A DNA stretch of 64,000 bases, from positions 143,174 through 207,173 of the forward strand of contig JACKKP010000003.1 of NCBI GenBank assembly GCA_024236375.1, in the 5' to 3' direction. The notes under the pieces are model-generated. The model ran no database searches. It was not told the DNA's origin and worked only from the letters and a program-made list of their open reading frames with translations. A program made the position numbers and the translations under genes. Shown here in pieces: positions 1 through 7,456 of the stretch; the first letter of the stretch is position 1; every line of letters starts with the position of its first letter. Origin of the DNA: Rickettsiaceae bacterium. Its GTDB lineage: Bacteria > Pseudomonadota > Alphaproteobacteria > Rickettsiales > Rickettsiaceae.

Positions 1-393
1 AGGTAAAGCATTACCTATCCTAATATCAGCGCTCTCACCAGACATAATTTGGTCACCTACTTTTAATTTAGCCGGAGCTAATATATAAGATAACTGACCA
101 TCTTCATATCTGACTAAAGCAATAAAAGCTGTTCTATTTGGATCATATTCTATACGCTCTATAGTACCAACTATATCAAATTTATTCCTTTTAAAATCTA
201 TTAGACGGTATAATTTTTTATGCCCTCCGCCTATATGGCGCGAAGTAATTCTACCCAAATTATTTCTACCACCAGTTTTACTTAAACCAACAGTGAGCTG
301 CTTAAGTGGACCACCTTTCCATAAAGTACTTCTATCAGTTCTGACCAATCCTCTTTGTGATGGCGTAACTGGATTATATTTCTTTAATGCCAT
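1..393 (-). CDS. rplB: 50S ribosomal protein L2, N-terminal part (gene runs off the left edge)
   Basis: This is the first 131 codons of L2, the large-subunit protein that binds 23S rRNA near the peptidyl transferase centre. The reverse-strand translation starts MALKKYNPVTPSQRG, followed by a stretch rich in Arg and Lys, as in L2. The family is about 273 residues long, so roughly half is missing because the window ends, not because the gene is broken. The ATG overlaps the rplW stop codon by one base (TAATG), which indicates translational coupling in the S10 operon. Confidence 0.93.
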   Translation of the reverse strand, partial: MALKKYNPVTPSQRGLVRTDRSTLWKGGPLKQLTVGLSKTGGRNNLGRITSRHIGGGHKKLYRLIDFKRNKFDIVGTIERIEYDPNRTAFIALVRYEDGQLSYILAPAKLKVGDQIMSGESADIRIGNALP

Positions 394-683
394 TATTTAA
401 CGCCTCCAGTAAAATCGATATTGTAGCCATTTTCCAAGGTAACTATTGCTTTCTTAAAATCAGATCTACGCCCTAATGTACCCTTAAATCTTTTTACTTT
501 ACCTTTTTGATTTATCATATTAACCGATTTAACTTTTACTTCAAAAATAGCTTCCACAGCTTTTTTGACCAAAGGTTTAGATGAACAAGATGCCACTTTA
601 AACACATATTTATTCTGTTCACCTAAAATAGTAGTTTTTTCAGTAATTATTGGCTTGTGGATTAAATCATATTGACTTTTCAT
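393..683 (-). CDS. rplW: 50S ribosomal protein L23
   Basis: L23 lies at the exit of the ribosomal peptide tunnel and is the docking site for trigger factor and SRP. The 96-residue product has the family length and typical features: an N-terminal YDLIHKPIITEKT segment, a KYVFKV strand, and the basic KGKVKRFKG loop that enters rRNA. It sits between rplD and rplB, with one-base TAATG overlaps at both ends. It therefore belongs to the S10 operon and is probably regulated with it. The product has no anomalies. Confidence 0.96.
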   Translation of the reverse strand: MKSQYDLIHKPIITEKTTILGEQNKYVFKVASCSSKPLVKKAVEAIFEVKVKSVNMINQKGKVKRFKGTLGRRSDFKKAIVTLENGYNIDFTGGVK

Positions 684-1303
684 TACCTTAACCTCTCCTC
701 TAATATTGCCAAAGCGTCTTTGGTAATAAGAACCTTATTGTTCTTTATAATATCATATACATTAGCCCCAACAACAGGTACTACATTAGCACCCACTAAA
801 GACGAGGATGACAATTTTAAATTATTATCTACTTCTTGACCTTCAATAATAAAAAAACTACCAGTACCAAATTTAGATAAATTATTAGCTAATAATTTAG
901 TTTTAGGAGAATCCATCTTACAAGAATCTATAAAATACAAATCTCCAGAGGCTAATTTTGCAGATAAAGCATGTTTAAGTCCAAGTTTTCTTACCTTCTT
1001 TTGTAATTTAATCTCATGAGATCTCACTTGAGGACCATGAGAGATACCACCACCTCTACGTTGAACACCTCGTGCATTACCTTGTCTTGCGCGACCCGTA
1101 CCTTTTTGTTTAAATGGCTTTTTACCAGTACCAGAAACCTCGCCAACCGTTTTCACAGAATGCGAACCAATACGTCTTTTGGCTAATTGCCAGTCAATTA
1201 CCCTTTTTATTATATCTTCACGAGCTCCCAATCCAAAAATATCTTCTACCAACTCTACGTCGCCGATTTCTATATTTTCGAAATTCATTAGTTTAGCTTT
1301 CAT
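683..1303 (-). CDS. rplD: 50S ribosomal protein L4
   Basis: L4 is an early 23S rRNA-binding protein whose extended loop lines the exit tunnel; in enterobacteria it also autoregulates the S10 operon, which has not been shown here. The 206-residue product carries the hallmark tunnel loop (KPFKQKGTGRARQG, then RGGGISHGP) at about residues 60-95, and the C-terminal alpha/beta part. It lies between rplC and rplW, 28 bases downstream of the rplC stop. Family length is about 200-207, so the gene is complete. Confidence 0.96.
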   Translation of the reverse strand: MKAKLMNFENIEIGDVELVEDIFGLGAREDIIKRVIDWQLAKRRIGSHSVKTVGEVSGTGKKPFKQKGTGRARQGNARGVQRRGGGISHGPQVRSHEIKLQKKVRKLGLKHALSAKLASGDLYFIDSCKMDSPKTKLLANNLSKFGTGSFFIIEGQEVDNNLKLSSSSLVGANVVPVVGANVYDIIKNNKVLITKDALAILEERLR

Positions 1304-1331
1304 ATTTATTTACCTAAATATCACCAAAAGT

Positions 1332-1976
1332 TTAAGCGTTATTTGCTTTTTTTATTGCATCTTTTACAAATATATATTTTCCCTTCGAACCAGGAATATT
1401 ACCAGAAACGATTAATACATTATTCTCATCATCAACTTCTATGACTCTTAAGTTTTGTATAGTACAATTTCTATCACCCATATGCCCTGCCATCTTTTTA
1501 CCTTTAAAGACTTTACCAGGATCTTGACACTGCCCTGTAGAACCATGAGAACGATGAGATATCGAAACACCGTGTGTGGCTTCCAATCCGCGGAAGTTAT
1601 GTCTTTTCATTACACCAGCAAACCCTTTACCGATAGATTTACCAGAAATATCTATATATTGTCCTACTCTAAAATGACTTGGCTTCACCTCAGTACCAAT
1701 TGCTAATTTATGCTCTTCTGACACCCTGAATTCTTTAAGCAGTTTTCTTGGTTCTAACTTAGTATCTGCATAAAGTTTTTTTTGAGGTTTAGCAACTTTA
1801 GAAGCTTTCGCAATAGTAGAGCCCAAAATTACAGCATTATACCCATCTCTGTCAAGAGTTTTATGACCTATCACTTGGCAATCTTCTAATTGGAGTAAAG
1901 TTAAAGTAATTCTCTCACCTTGCTCTGTGAACATTGAAGTCATTCCAACTTTTTTTGCTATTAAACCTGTTCTCAT
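1332..1976 (-). CDS. rplC: 50S ribosomal protein L3
   Basis: L3 helps nucleate 50S assembly and reaches the peptidyl transferase centre with a long loop. The 214-residue product begins MRTGLIAKKVGMTSMF, the conserved L3 start. It contains the family signature GFAGVMKRHNFRG followed by THGVSISHRSHGSTGQ at about residues 115-150, where the methylated glutamine of proteobacterial L3 lies. It is the second ribosomal gene of the operon, 24 bases after rpsJ. Confidence 0.97.
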   Translation of the reverse strand: MRTGLIAKKVGMTSMFTEQGERITLTLLQLEDCQVIGHKTLDRDGYNAVILGSTIAKASKVAKPQKKLYADTKLEPRKLLKEFRVSEEHKLAIGTEVKPSHFRVGQYIDISGKSIGKGFAGVMKRHNFRGLEATHGVSISHRSHGSTGQCQDPGKVFKGKKMAGHMGDRNCTIQNLRVIEVDDENNVLIVSGNIPGSKGKYIFVKDAIKKANNA

Positions 1977-2000
1977 TTCTAAGCACCCACCTAGTTTATT

Positions 2001-2309
2001 TTATAATTTAATTTCTACGTCGACACCAGCTGGTAAGTCAACTTTTCTTAACGCTTCGACAGTTTGTGGAGTAGGATAATTAATGATAATTAGCCTTTTT
2101 TGAGTACGAATCTCAAATTGCTCTCTAGACCTCTTATCAATGTGAGGCCCTCTTATAACTACGAATCTTTGTATTTTTCTTGGCAATGGAATAGCACCAA
2201 TAATATCTGCACCAGTTCTACCTACCGCATTTATGATCGCATTAGCGGCATATCCTAGTAAATGATGATCGAATGATTTTAGTTTAATTTTAATTTTTTG
2301 ATTATTCAT
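2001..2309 (-). CDS. rpsJ: 30S ribosomal protein S10 (NusE)
   Basis: S10 is a small-subunit protein and, as NusE, a partner of NusB in transcription antitermination. The start chosen gives MNNQKIKIKLKSFDHH and 102 residues, the normal size. A reading frame 15 codons longer exists, but the extension (beginning MLGPKCLG) does not resemble any S10. Conserved parts seen are the IPLPRKIQRF region and the HIDKRSREQFEIRTQKR loop that contacts rRNA. It follows tuf by about 110 bases and heads the rplC-rplD-rplW-rplB run. Confidence 0.96.
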   Translation of the reverse strand: MNNQKIKIKLKSFDHHLLGYAANAIINAVGRTGADIIGAIPLPRKIQRFVVIRGPHIDKRSREQFEIRTQKRLIIINYPTPQTVEALRKVDLPAGVDVEIKL

Positions 2310-2418
2310 TTTAAACTCATATTTTAAACAGCCAAGGCACTTAGGGCCAAGCAAAACAAATAAAATTCTAGTATATTAAAGCGCCCAAAAAACGAGTTAG
2401 GCGCTTCAACAATATAGT

Positions 2419-3594
2419 TTATTTTATTATTTTTGATACTACACCAGCACCAACAGTTCTACCTCCTTCACGGATCGCAAAACGTAATCCTTCATCCATA
2501 GCAACAGGAGAAATCATTGTTACATTAATCTTGGTGTTATCACCTGGCATTACCATTTCTGTGCCGGCGGCCAACTTAATTTCACCAGTAACATCAGTTG
2601 TTCTAAAATAAAATTGAGGGCGATAATTGTTAGTAAATGGCGTATGACGACCACCTTCAGCTTTACTTAAAACATAGATTTCAGCTTCAAATTCTGTATG
2701 CGGAGTTATTGAACCAGGCTTCGCAAGAACTTGACCTCTTTCAACATCTTCTCTAGCAATACCTCTCAGTAACAAACCAACGTTATCTCCAGCTTCACCT
2801 GAATCAAGAAGTTTTCTGAACATTTCAACACCAGTACAAGTTGTCTTTGTGGTAGCTTTTAAACCAACAATCTCCACTTCTTCACCAACTTTTATGGTAC
2901 CCTTTTCAATTCTACCAGTTACAACAGTACCACGACCAGGAATAGAGAATACATCCTCTATTGGCATCAGGAAAGGTAGGTTAGTAGCACGCTCTGGTTG
3001 AGGTATATAAGAATCAACTGCCTCCATTAAATTAAGCACATCCTCATCTTTACCCTCAAGAGCTTTTAAAGCAGATCCTTTTATAATCGGTACTGTATCA
3101 CCTGGAAATCCATATAAATTTAATAATTCTCTTACTTCCATTTCTACTAGCTCGATCATCTCTGGATCATCTACCATATCAACTTTATTTAAGAATACAA
3201 CTATAGCAGGAACACCAACTTGACGAGCAAGCAATATATGCTCTCTAGTCTGCGGCATAGGCCCATCAGCAGCAGATACTACCAAAATAGCACCATCCAT
3301 CTGAGCTGCACCAGTAATCATATTTTTTACATAGTCAGCGTGACCAGGACAATCAACGTGAGCATAATGCCTTTTATCTGTTTCATATTCTACGTGCGCA
3401 GTAGAAATGGTAATACCTCTTGCTTTTTCTTCAGGAGCTCCATCGATTTGATCATACGCAGTAGCTTTTGCCTTACCAGACTTAGCAAGTACTGTAGTAA
3501 TAGCTGCTGTTAAAGTAGTTTTACCATGGTCCACGTGACCAATAGTTCCAATATTACAGTGCGGTTTGGTCCGCGCGAATTTTTCTTTTGCCAT
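2419..3594 (-). CDS. tuf: Elongation factor Tu
   Basis: EF-Tu is the GTPase that brings aminoacyl-tRNA to the ribosomal A site. The 391-residue product starts MAKEKFARTKPH. An ATG five codons upstream is in frame, but this one has a proper ribosome binding site (GAGGAACGCT before ATG) and the canonical N-terminus. G-domain motifs are GHVDHGKT (about residue 18), DCPGHADY (about 80) and NKVD (about 135), followed by the two beta-barrel domains ending VGAGVVSKIIK. It lies directly downstream of tRNA-Tyr and tRNA-Gly and upstream of rpsJ. This tRNA-tuf-rpsJ order, without fusA in front, recalls Rickettsia. Confidence 0.98.
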   Translation of the reverse strand: MAKEKFARTKPHCNIGTIGHVDHGKTTLTAAITTVLAKSGKAKATAYDQIDGAPEEKARGITISTAHVEYETDKRHYAHVDCPGHADYVKNMITGAAQMDGAILVVSAADGPMPQTREHILLARQVGVPAIVVFLNKVDMVDDPEMIELVEMEVRELLNLYGFPGDTVPIIKGSALKALEGKDEDVLNLMEAVDSYIPQPERATNLPFLMPIEDVFSIPGRGTVVTGRIEKGTIKVGEEVEIVGLKATTKTTCTGVEMFRKLLDSGEAGDNVGLLLRGIAREDVERGQVLAKPGSITPHTEFEAEIYVLSKAEGGRHTPFTNNYRPQFYFRTTDVTGEIKLAAGTEMVMPGDNTKINVTMISPVAMDEGLRFAIREGGRTVGAGVVSKIIK

Positions 3595-3679
3595 AGCGTT
3601 CCTCTTCAATTAGTAAGTTTAAGCGTTTATCTTTAGTTAAATAAATATCTCAATTTATTATCTTTAAATCCAATATGAA

Positions 3680-3753
3680 TGGAGCGGGTGATGGGAATCG
3701 AACCCACGCAATCAGCTTGGAAGGCTGGGGCTCTACCATTGAGCTACACCCGC
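3680..3753 (-). tRNA. tRNA-Gly (UCC anticodon)
   Basis: The minus strand folds as a 74-base cloverleaf. The acceptor GCGGGTG pairs with CACCCGC, the D arm holds AGCTCAATGGTAGAG, the anticodon loop is CTTCCAA with anticodon TCC, and the T arm holds GGGTTCGATTCCC. The 3' CCA is encoded. It lies 30 bases downstream of tRNA-Tyr and upstream of tuf, so all three probably share a transcript. Confidence 0.95.
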
Positions 3754-3783
3754 TTATTGATATTACCACTTTAATATTATAAG

Positions 3784-3869
3784 TGGTGGAGAGAGAAGGA
3801 TTCGAACCTTCGTACGCGTACGCGGGCAGATTTACAGTCTGCTGCCTTTAACCACTCGGCCATCTCTCC
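3784..3869 (-). tRNA. tRNA-Tyr (GUA anticodon)
   Basis: This is an 86-base class II tRNA with a long variable arm, on the minus strand. The acceptor GGAGAGA pairs with TCTCTCC, the anticodon loop is CTGTAAA (GTA), and the variable arm is the palindromic CGCGTACGCGTACG. The T arm has GGTTCGAATCC, and the CCA end is encoded. It is the first gene of the tRNA-Tyr, tRNA-Gly, tuf unit. Confidence 0.95.
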
Positions 3870-3981
3870 AATATCATTTGATCCATCTAAAAGTCACTTT
3901 ATAGCAAAATTTATGATGTATCATATAGCCTATTGTCTTCAAATTCTCTAAATTCAAAGATATATTCAAATGTTTAGTTGT

Positions 3982-4013
3982 AACTTTCTATAATAAATAG
4001 TAGTTTGTGTCAA
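3982..4013 (-). promoter_or_regulatory. Candidate promoter of the tRNA-Tyr / tRNA-Gly / tuf unit
   Basis: A perfect minus-strand TTGACA lies at 4013-4008. About 15-17 bases downstream come TATAGA or TAGAAA as possible -10 boxes. The predicted start is about 110 bases upstream of tRNA-Tyr. The -35 match is strong and the -10 is uncertain. No start site has been measured. Confidence 0.45.
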
Positions 4014-4043
4014 GGACATTTTTAATAAGTTAGATAATAGTAA

Positions 4044-4796
4044 ATGAAAAAGAATCACTCTAATCCTTCATTAGGAAAAGAAGAATATTATATGTATGGT
4101 AAACATGCAGTATTAGCAGCAATCAATAACCCTAAGAGGACTATCAAAAAAATTTATTGCATAGATAAATTATTAGAACCAGTTAATATTGCACTAAAAA
4201 ACAGAAATCATCCTATAGAAATAGAAGTATTAAATAATGATGCTATCAGGAAAAAATTTAGAATAGAAGCTACACATCAAGGCATTATCGCCTTAGTCAA
4301 AAGCTGTAATGAATATAACATTGAAAAGTTACAATTTACATCAGAAAAAGACCGAGTTTTAATCCTTGATCAAATTACCGATCCTCAAAATATTGGTACA
4401 ATAATTAGAAGTGCAGCTGCATTTGGCATCGATAAAATTATATTGCCCAAAGATAATAGTCCTGAAGAAAATGCTTCAATTGCTAAAACAGCCTGTGGAT
4501 GCTTAGAATTAGTTCAAATAGTCCGAATTACAAATTTAAATCAAACAATTAAGAAGCTAAAAAACCTAGGCTTTTGGGTAGTTGGTATGGACACTAAAGG
4601 CACTCAAGATTTCTCTATAATAAAAAACATAGATAAAATTGCCATTATCATCGGTTCTGAAGATTCTGGTATGCGTAGACTTACATCTGAAGCATGTGAT
4701 TATCATATTAGCATACCTATTTCAAACCAAGTAGAAAGCCTGAATGCAGCTAGCGCAGCAAGCATAATGTTTTTTATGACTAGTTATAGTGTTTGA
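4044..4796 (+). CDS. rlmB: 23S rRNA (guanosine-2'-O-)-methyltransferase RlmB, SPOUT/TrmH family
   Basis: The enzyme uses S-adenosylmethionine to methylate the 2'-O of a guanosine in 23S rRNA (G2251 in E. coli). The 250-residue product has an N-terminal substrate-binding domain (YGKHAVLAAI, about residue 18) and the knotted SPOUT domain with all three TrmH motifs: LDQITDPQNIGTIIRSA (about 110), IIGSEDSGMRRL (about 208) and IPISNQVESLNAASA (about 225). The start is not well fixed, because no clear Shine-Dalgarno sequence precedes it. TrmH-family target specificity is hard to assign from sequence, so RlmB is the most likely of several close relatives. It stands alone between the tRNA/tuf unit and an ankyrin gene. 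Confidence 0.85.
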   Translation: MKKNHSNPSLGKEEYYMYGKHAVLAAINNPKRTIKKIYCIDKLLEPVNIALKNRNHPIEIEVLNNDAIRKKFRIEATHQGIIALVKSCNEYNIEKLQFTSEKDRVLILDQITDPQNIGTIIRSAAAFGIDKIILPKDNSPEENASIAKTACGCLELVQIVRITNLNQTIKKLKNLGFWVVGMDTKGTQDFSIIKNIDKIAIIIGSEDSGMRRLTSEACDYHISIPISNQVESLNAASAASIMFFMTSYSV

Positions 4797-4869
4797 GTTC
4801 GCAGTAGCAAGACAATTTAGCTTTTCTATTTAACATCAGCTTGCACCACCTTAGCTTGAAAGTGAATTG

Positions 4870-4900
4870 ATTAAATAGCGCTATCTTAACGCTATTTAAT
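4870..4900. terminator. Perfect 11-bp hairpin between convergent rlmB and ankyrin gene
   Basis: ATTAAATAGCG at 4870-4880 and CGCTATTTAAT at 4890-4900 form a perfect stem with a 9-base loop. It lies between two genes transcribed towards each other, where a shared terminator is expected. It lacks a T run on either strand, so intrinsic termination is only a guess. Confidence 0.4.
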
Positions 4901-5000
4901 AGTGGGGCCACCTTTTAGCCAGAGCATTTTACTCAGGCGCCGCTTGGGTCCAGCTGTCTGTGCAACGGGAAGACAGGGGTGGCATCTCAACATAATATGT
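4901..5000. other. GC-rich structured intergenic segment
   Basis: This 100-base stretch is visibly much richer in G and C than its surroundings (for example GGCGCCGCTTGGGTCCAGCT at 4937-4956). It can form nested pairings: GCCACC (4907-4912) with GGTGGC (4978-4983), and inside that CTGTCT (4954-4959) with AGACAG (4971-4976). It borders the GC-richer ankyrin gene. It has no open frame of note and does not match tmRNA, SRP RNA or RNase P motifs known to me. It could be an imported remnant, a repeat or a small RNA. Confidence 0.35.
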
Positions 5001-5007
5001 CAAATCT

Positions 5008-6444
5008 CTACTGATTGCTACCGTCCATTACTAGAGGAAGAGTGCCGGGCAAATTCGAGCTATTAAAATCATAAACACCGAACTCTGGATACACGGCAGA
5101 AAAATCTCCAATATTATTACTGTCACTAGCGCCAGAACATAGCAATGGATTATCGACCAGAACGGGATTTGGATCTCCAACACCATCGGGATTATGCACT
5201 AGCACATCATCAACTGACTCTTCTTCGACGCTGGACGATTTGGTGCATAATTCGATCAGCTCAGACCATTTTTCACGCCGCAGCTCATAATAATTTATTT
5301 GATTGTTGTTAGCCTGTGCCCTATTTTGATTATAGTCAAAGAATACATCCACTTCATCATTAGCATTAGCTAAACCTTTCTCACTGCGCAATAATTTTTC
5401 GTTCATCAAAGCAATTGGTGCGATACCTTCTGTGTTATTAATAGAGTGATCGGCCTTGTTTTTTAATAATAGTTCAATTGTACTGAACTTGTCGTAGTAT
5501 ATAGCGATATGCAATGCTGTCTTACCATCCTTATTATCTTGACTATTGACATTTGCACCTTTGTCTATAAGCGCTTGGATTGCTTCATTATACATCTCAT
5601 ATCCGGCCCCCTTTGTATTCTGCCTTGCCACTTGCCTTAAAGCATCATCTAACACTTCGTGATCAATGCTTTGCTCCAATAAGAATGTCAGGATTTCGCC
5701 AGAGTGTTCGTCTTGTGCTGCTTTTCGTTCTGCTGCCGCTAGTAAACAATCGGATGATACGGTGGCGCTGTACTCCTCTACAAAAAGCTTCACCATATCT
5801 ATTTGGCCACACTTTACTGCAAATGTTAAATGGCCAGAGTTGTCAGAAGCCTTCCACTTGGCTTCTTTTTTCATCTCATCTACAAGAAACTTAACTATAT
5901 TCAGACTTACTTCTTTCTTATCGGGTTTTGGTAAGCAAAAGCAGATTGCGTGGCGTAAAGGCGAATGGTTTGCAGTCTTCGGATCTAAGAATTGTGGATG
6001 CAAACTAATGATCTCTTGTACCTTTTCGTAATCATAATCATCTATAGCCTGCTGTAAATCCGTCTCAGTAAAGTCCTTTGGGGTTTGCTCTACTGACACT
6101 CCTTCACCTAAAGCATTATCACTTTGCCCATCACTCTTCGCCCTTGATCCCCACCACACAAATGATAGGATATTACCAAAAATTTTAGAAATACTAAGCC
6201 GAGAAGTTGGCGTGGGCTCTACTCTATTATTTGGGTTAGACCCTGAGGGTGGAAATGAGACATCGCTTCCTGACCCTGTTGCTGGTTCCGGCTCTTCACT
6301 CTTAGTCTCCACCGACACAGCCTTATCTTGAGGTTCCACCTTCGCTCCCTTACCGGACCACCAAGCCCCTATCCGAAAAAATGACAATGCCTTACTCAGC
6401 CATGAAGATTTTTGGAAATTTAGATCAGTTTTTTGTTTAGCCAT
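5008..6444 (-). CDS. Ankyrin-repeat protein, possible secreted effector
   Basis: The 478-residue protein has an N-terminal low-complexity region and then ankyrin-like repeats at about residues 125-345. The clearest is GKTALHIAIYYDKFSTIELL at about 307-326. A Ser/Asp-rich tail without repeats follows. Two related hydrophobic segments with a WW pair occur at about 14-36 and 83-106 (IGAWWSGKGAK and LSFVWWGSRAK), which suggests an internal duplication or two membrane-associating helices. The start has a good Shine-Dalgarno sequence (AGGGAG, 7 bases before ATG) and its own promoter at 6497-6525. Base composition is richer in GC than neighbouring genes, hinting at transfer. Ankyrin proteins are common secreted effectors in Rickettsiales; secretion here is inferred from family and from the adjacent rvh locus. 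Confidence 0.75.
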   Translation of the reverse strand: MAKQKTDLNFQKSSWLSKALSFFRIGAWWSGKGAKVEPQDKAVSVETKSEEPEPATGSGSDVSFPPSGSNPNNRVEPTPTSRLSISKIFGNILSFVWWGSRAKSDGQSDNALGEGVSVEQTPKDFTETDLQQAIDDYDYEKVQEIISLHPQFLDPKTANHSPLRHAICFCLPKPDKKEVSLNIVKFLVDEMKKEAKWKASDNSGHLTFAVKCGQIDMVKLFVEEYSATVSSDCLLAAAERKAAQDEHSGEILTFLLEQSIDHEVLDDALRQVARQNTKGAGYEMYNEAIQALIDKGANVNSQDNKDGKTALHIAIYYDKFSTIELLLKNKADHSINNTEGIAPIALMNEKLLRSEKGLANANDEVDVFFDYNQNRAQANNNQINYYELRREKWSELIELCTKSSSVEEESVDDVLVHNPDGVGDPNPVLVDNPLLCSGASDSNNIGDFSAVYPEFGVYDFNSSNLPGTLPLVMDGSNQ

Positions 6445-6489
6445 AGGCTTTCTCCCTAGATAAAATTAAAAATAATATAGTAAACTAAG

Positions 6490-6520
6490 TTGACAAATAT
6501 TAATAATTATTGAGTATATT
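6490..6520 (+). promoter_or_regulatory. Possible promoter towards the rvh operon
   Basis: TTGACA at 6490-6495 is followed at 18-19 bases by GTATAT/TATATT (6514-6520). The spacing is longer than ideal and the leader to virB8 would be about 180 bases, so this is weaker than the opposing promoter that shares the same inverted repeat. No better candidate was seen closer to virB8. Confidence 0.35.
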
Positions 6521-6525
6521 GTCAA
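6497..6525 (-). promoter_or_regulatory. Near-consensus promoter for the ankyrin gene
   Basis: On the minus strand TTGACA (6525-6520) is separated by 17 bases from TAATAT (6502-6497), close to the sigma-70 ideal. It gives a leader of about 45 bases before the ATG at 6444. The -35 lies in one arm of an inverted repeat (GTTGACAA 6489-6496 with TTGTCAAC 6519-6526) whose other arm carries TTGACA for the opposite strand. The repeat could be an operator or a back-to-back promoter pair. Confidence 0.65.
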
Positions 6526-6703
6526 CAACGACTTCCATATGAGCACGTCAGATATTGAGAGATATAATAGTTTTAAAAGAATACGTCTGCATAGAGTCCA
6601 AAAAGCAACTAAAAACAAAAAAATATATATATCTAGCAGTTTTTATTTCATTTAGTTCTCTCCTCTATACATAATAAATTTACGATTGAAATATTGATAG
6701 ATT

Positions 6704-7456
6704 ATGCAAACTATAAAAGAAATTTTTTATAGAATCAAAAACTTAATGAGTAAAAAAGAGGTAGAAGCAACTACTTCCGTCTCTGATTCAGCTCAACAAG
6801 AAACTAATTATATAAAAAAAGAACCTTCTGTAAAAAATTGGTATCAAGAACGTTATGATAACATATTAGTACAGAGAAATTTATTATTCCTGGTATTATT
6901 ACTTTTGGTAATTTTTTCTATAGTATCAGTTGGTGTAATAGCATATATAGTTAATGCAAAAAAATTCGATCCGTTTGTTATCCAAATAGATGATACTACT
7001 GGCGTAGCCCAGGTAGTAAACCCCGCCTCTTCAAATGTCATCAATGGTAATGATGCTTTAGCACAATATTTTATCAAGAAATATGTGATTGCACGCGAAA
7101 CTTATAATCCTGTTGATTTTGACACTGAAGCAAGGCAGACAATCAGATTATTATCCACACCACGTATATTTACAAGTTATCGCGGATATATACGCAATGA
7201 AGCAGTAAATCCACAGGTAAAATACGGACAAAAGAATACTACTTATTTACTTCTTAAATCATGGTCTAAGTTATCTGATAATAAATATATTATGCGTTTT
7301 TCAATTAATGAAACCGACGGAGCGCGCAAAGTGTACAATAAGATTGCTATAGTATCTTTTGAATATGTAGCTATGGAATTGTCTGAAAAAGACAGAGAGA
7401 TTAACCCAATAGGATTTCAAGTAATTGATTATAGAGTAGATGATGATAATAGCTAG
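6704..7456 (+). CDS. virB8: Type IV secretion inner-membrane protein VirB8 (rvh system)
   Basis: VirB8 is a bitopic inner-membrane assembly factor of type IV secretion systems. The 250-residue product has a cytoplasmic N-terminus of about 59 residues, one membrane helix at about 60-83 (LLFLVLLLLVIFSIVSVGVI) and a periplasmic NTF2-like domain. The length matches the family (about 230-250). It is the first gene of a tight run virB8-virB9-virB10-virB11-virD4, and its end overlaps virB9 by 17 bases. Rickettsiales often carry two virB8 copies; only one is in this window. Confidence 0.92.
   Translation: MQTIKEIFYRIKNLMSKKEVEATTSVSDSAQQETNYIKKEPSVKNWYQERYDNILVQRNLLFLVLLLLVIFSIVSVGVIAYIVNAKKFDPFVIQIDDTTGVAQVVNPASSNVINGNDALAQYFIKKYVIARETYNPVDFDTEARQTIRLLSTPRIFTSYRGYIRNEAVNPQVKYGQKNTTYLLLKSWSKLSDNKYIMRFSINETDGARKVYNKIAIVSFEYVAMELSEKDREINPIGFQVIDYRVDDDNS

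Noticed and set aside
5580..6031. Plus-strand frames opposite the ankyrin gene
   Set aside because: The minus-strand frame has ankyrin repeats, a good ribosome binding site and a promoter; the plus frames overlap each other and have none of these.
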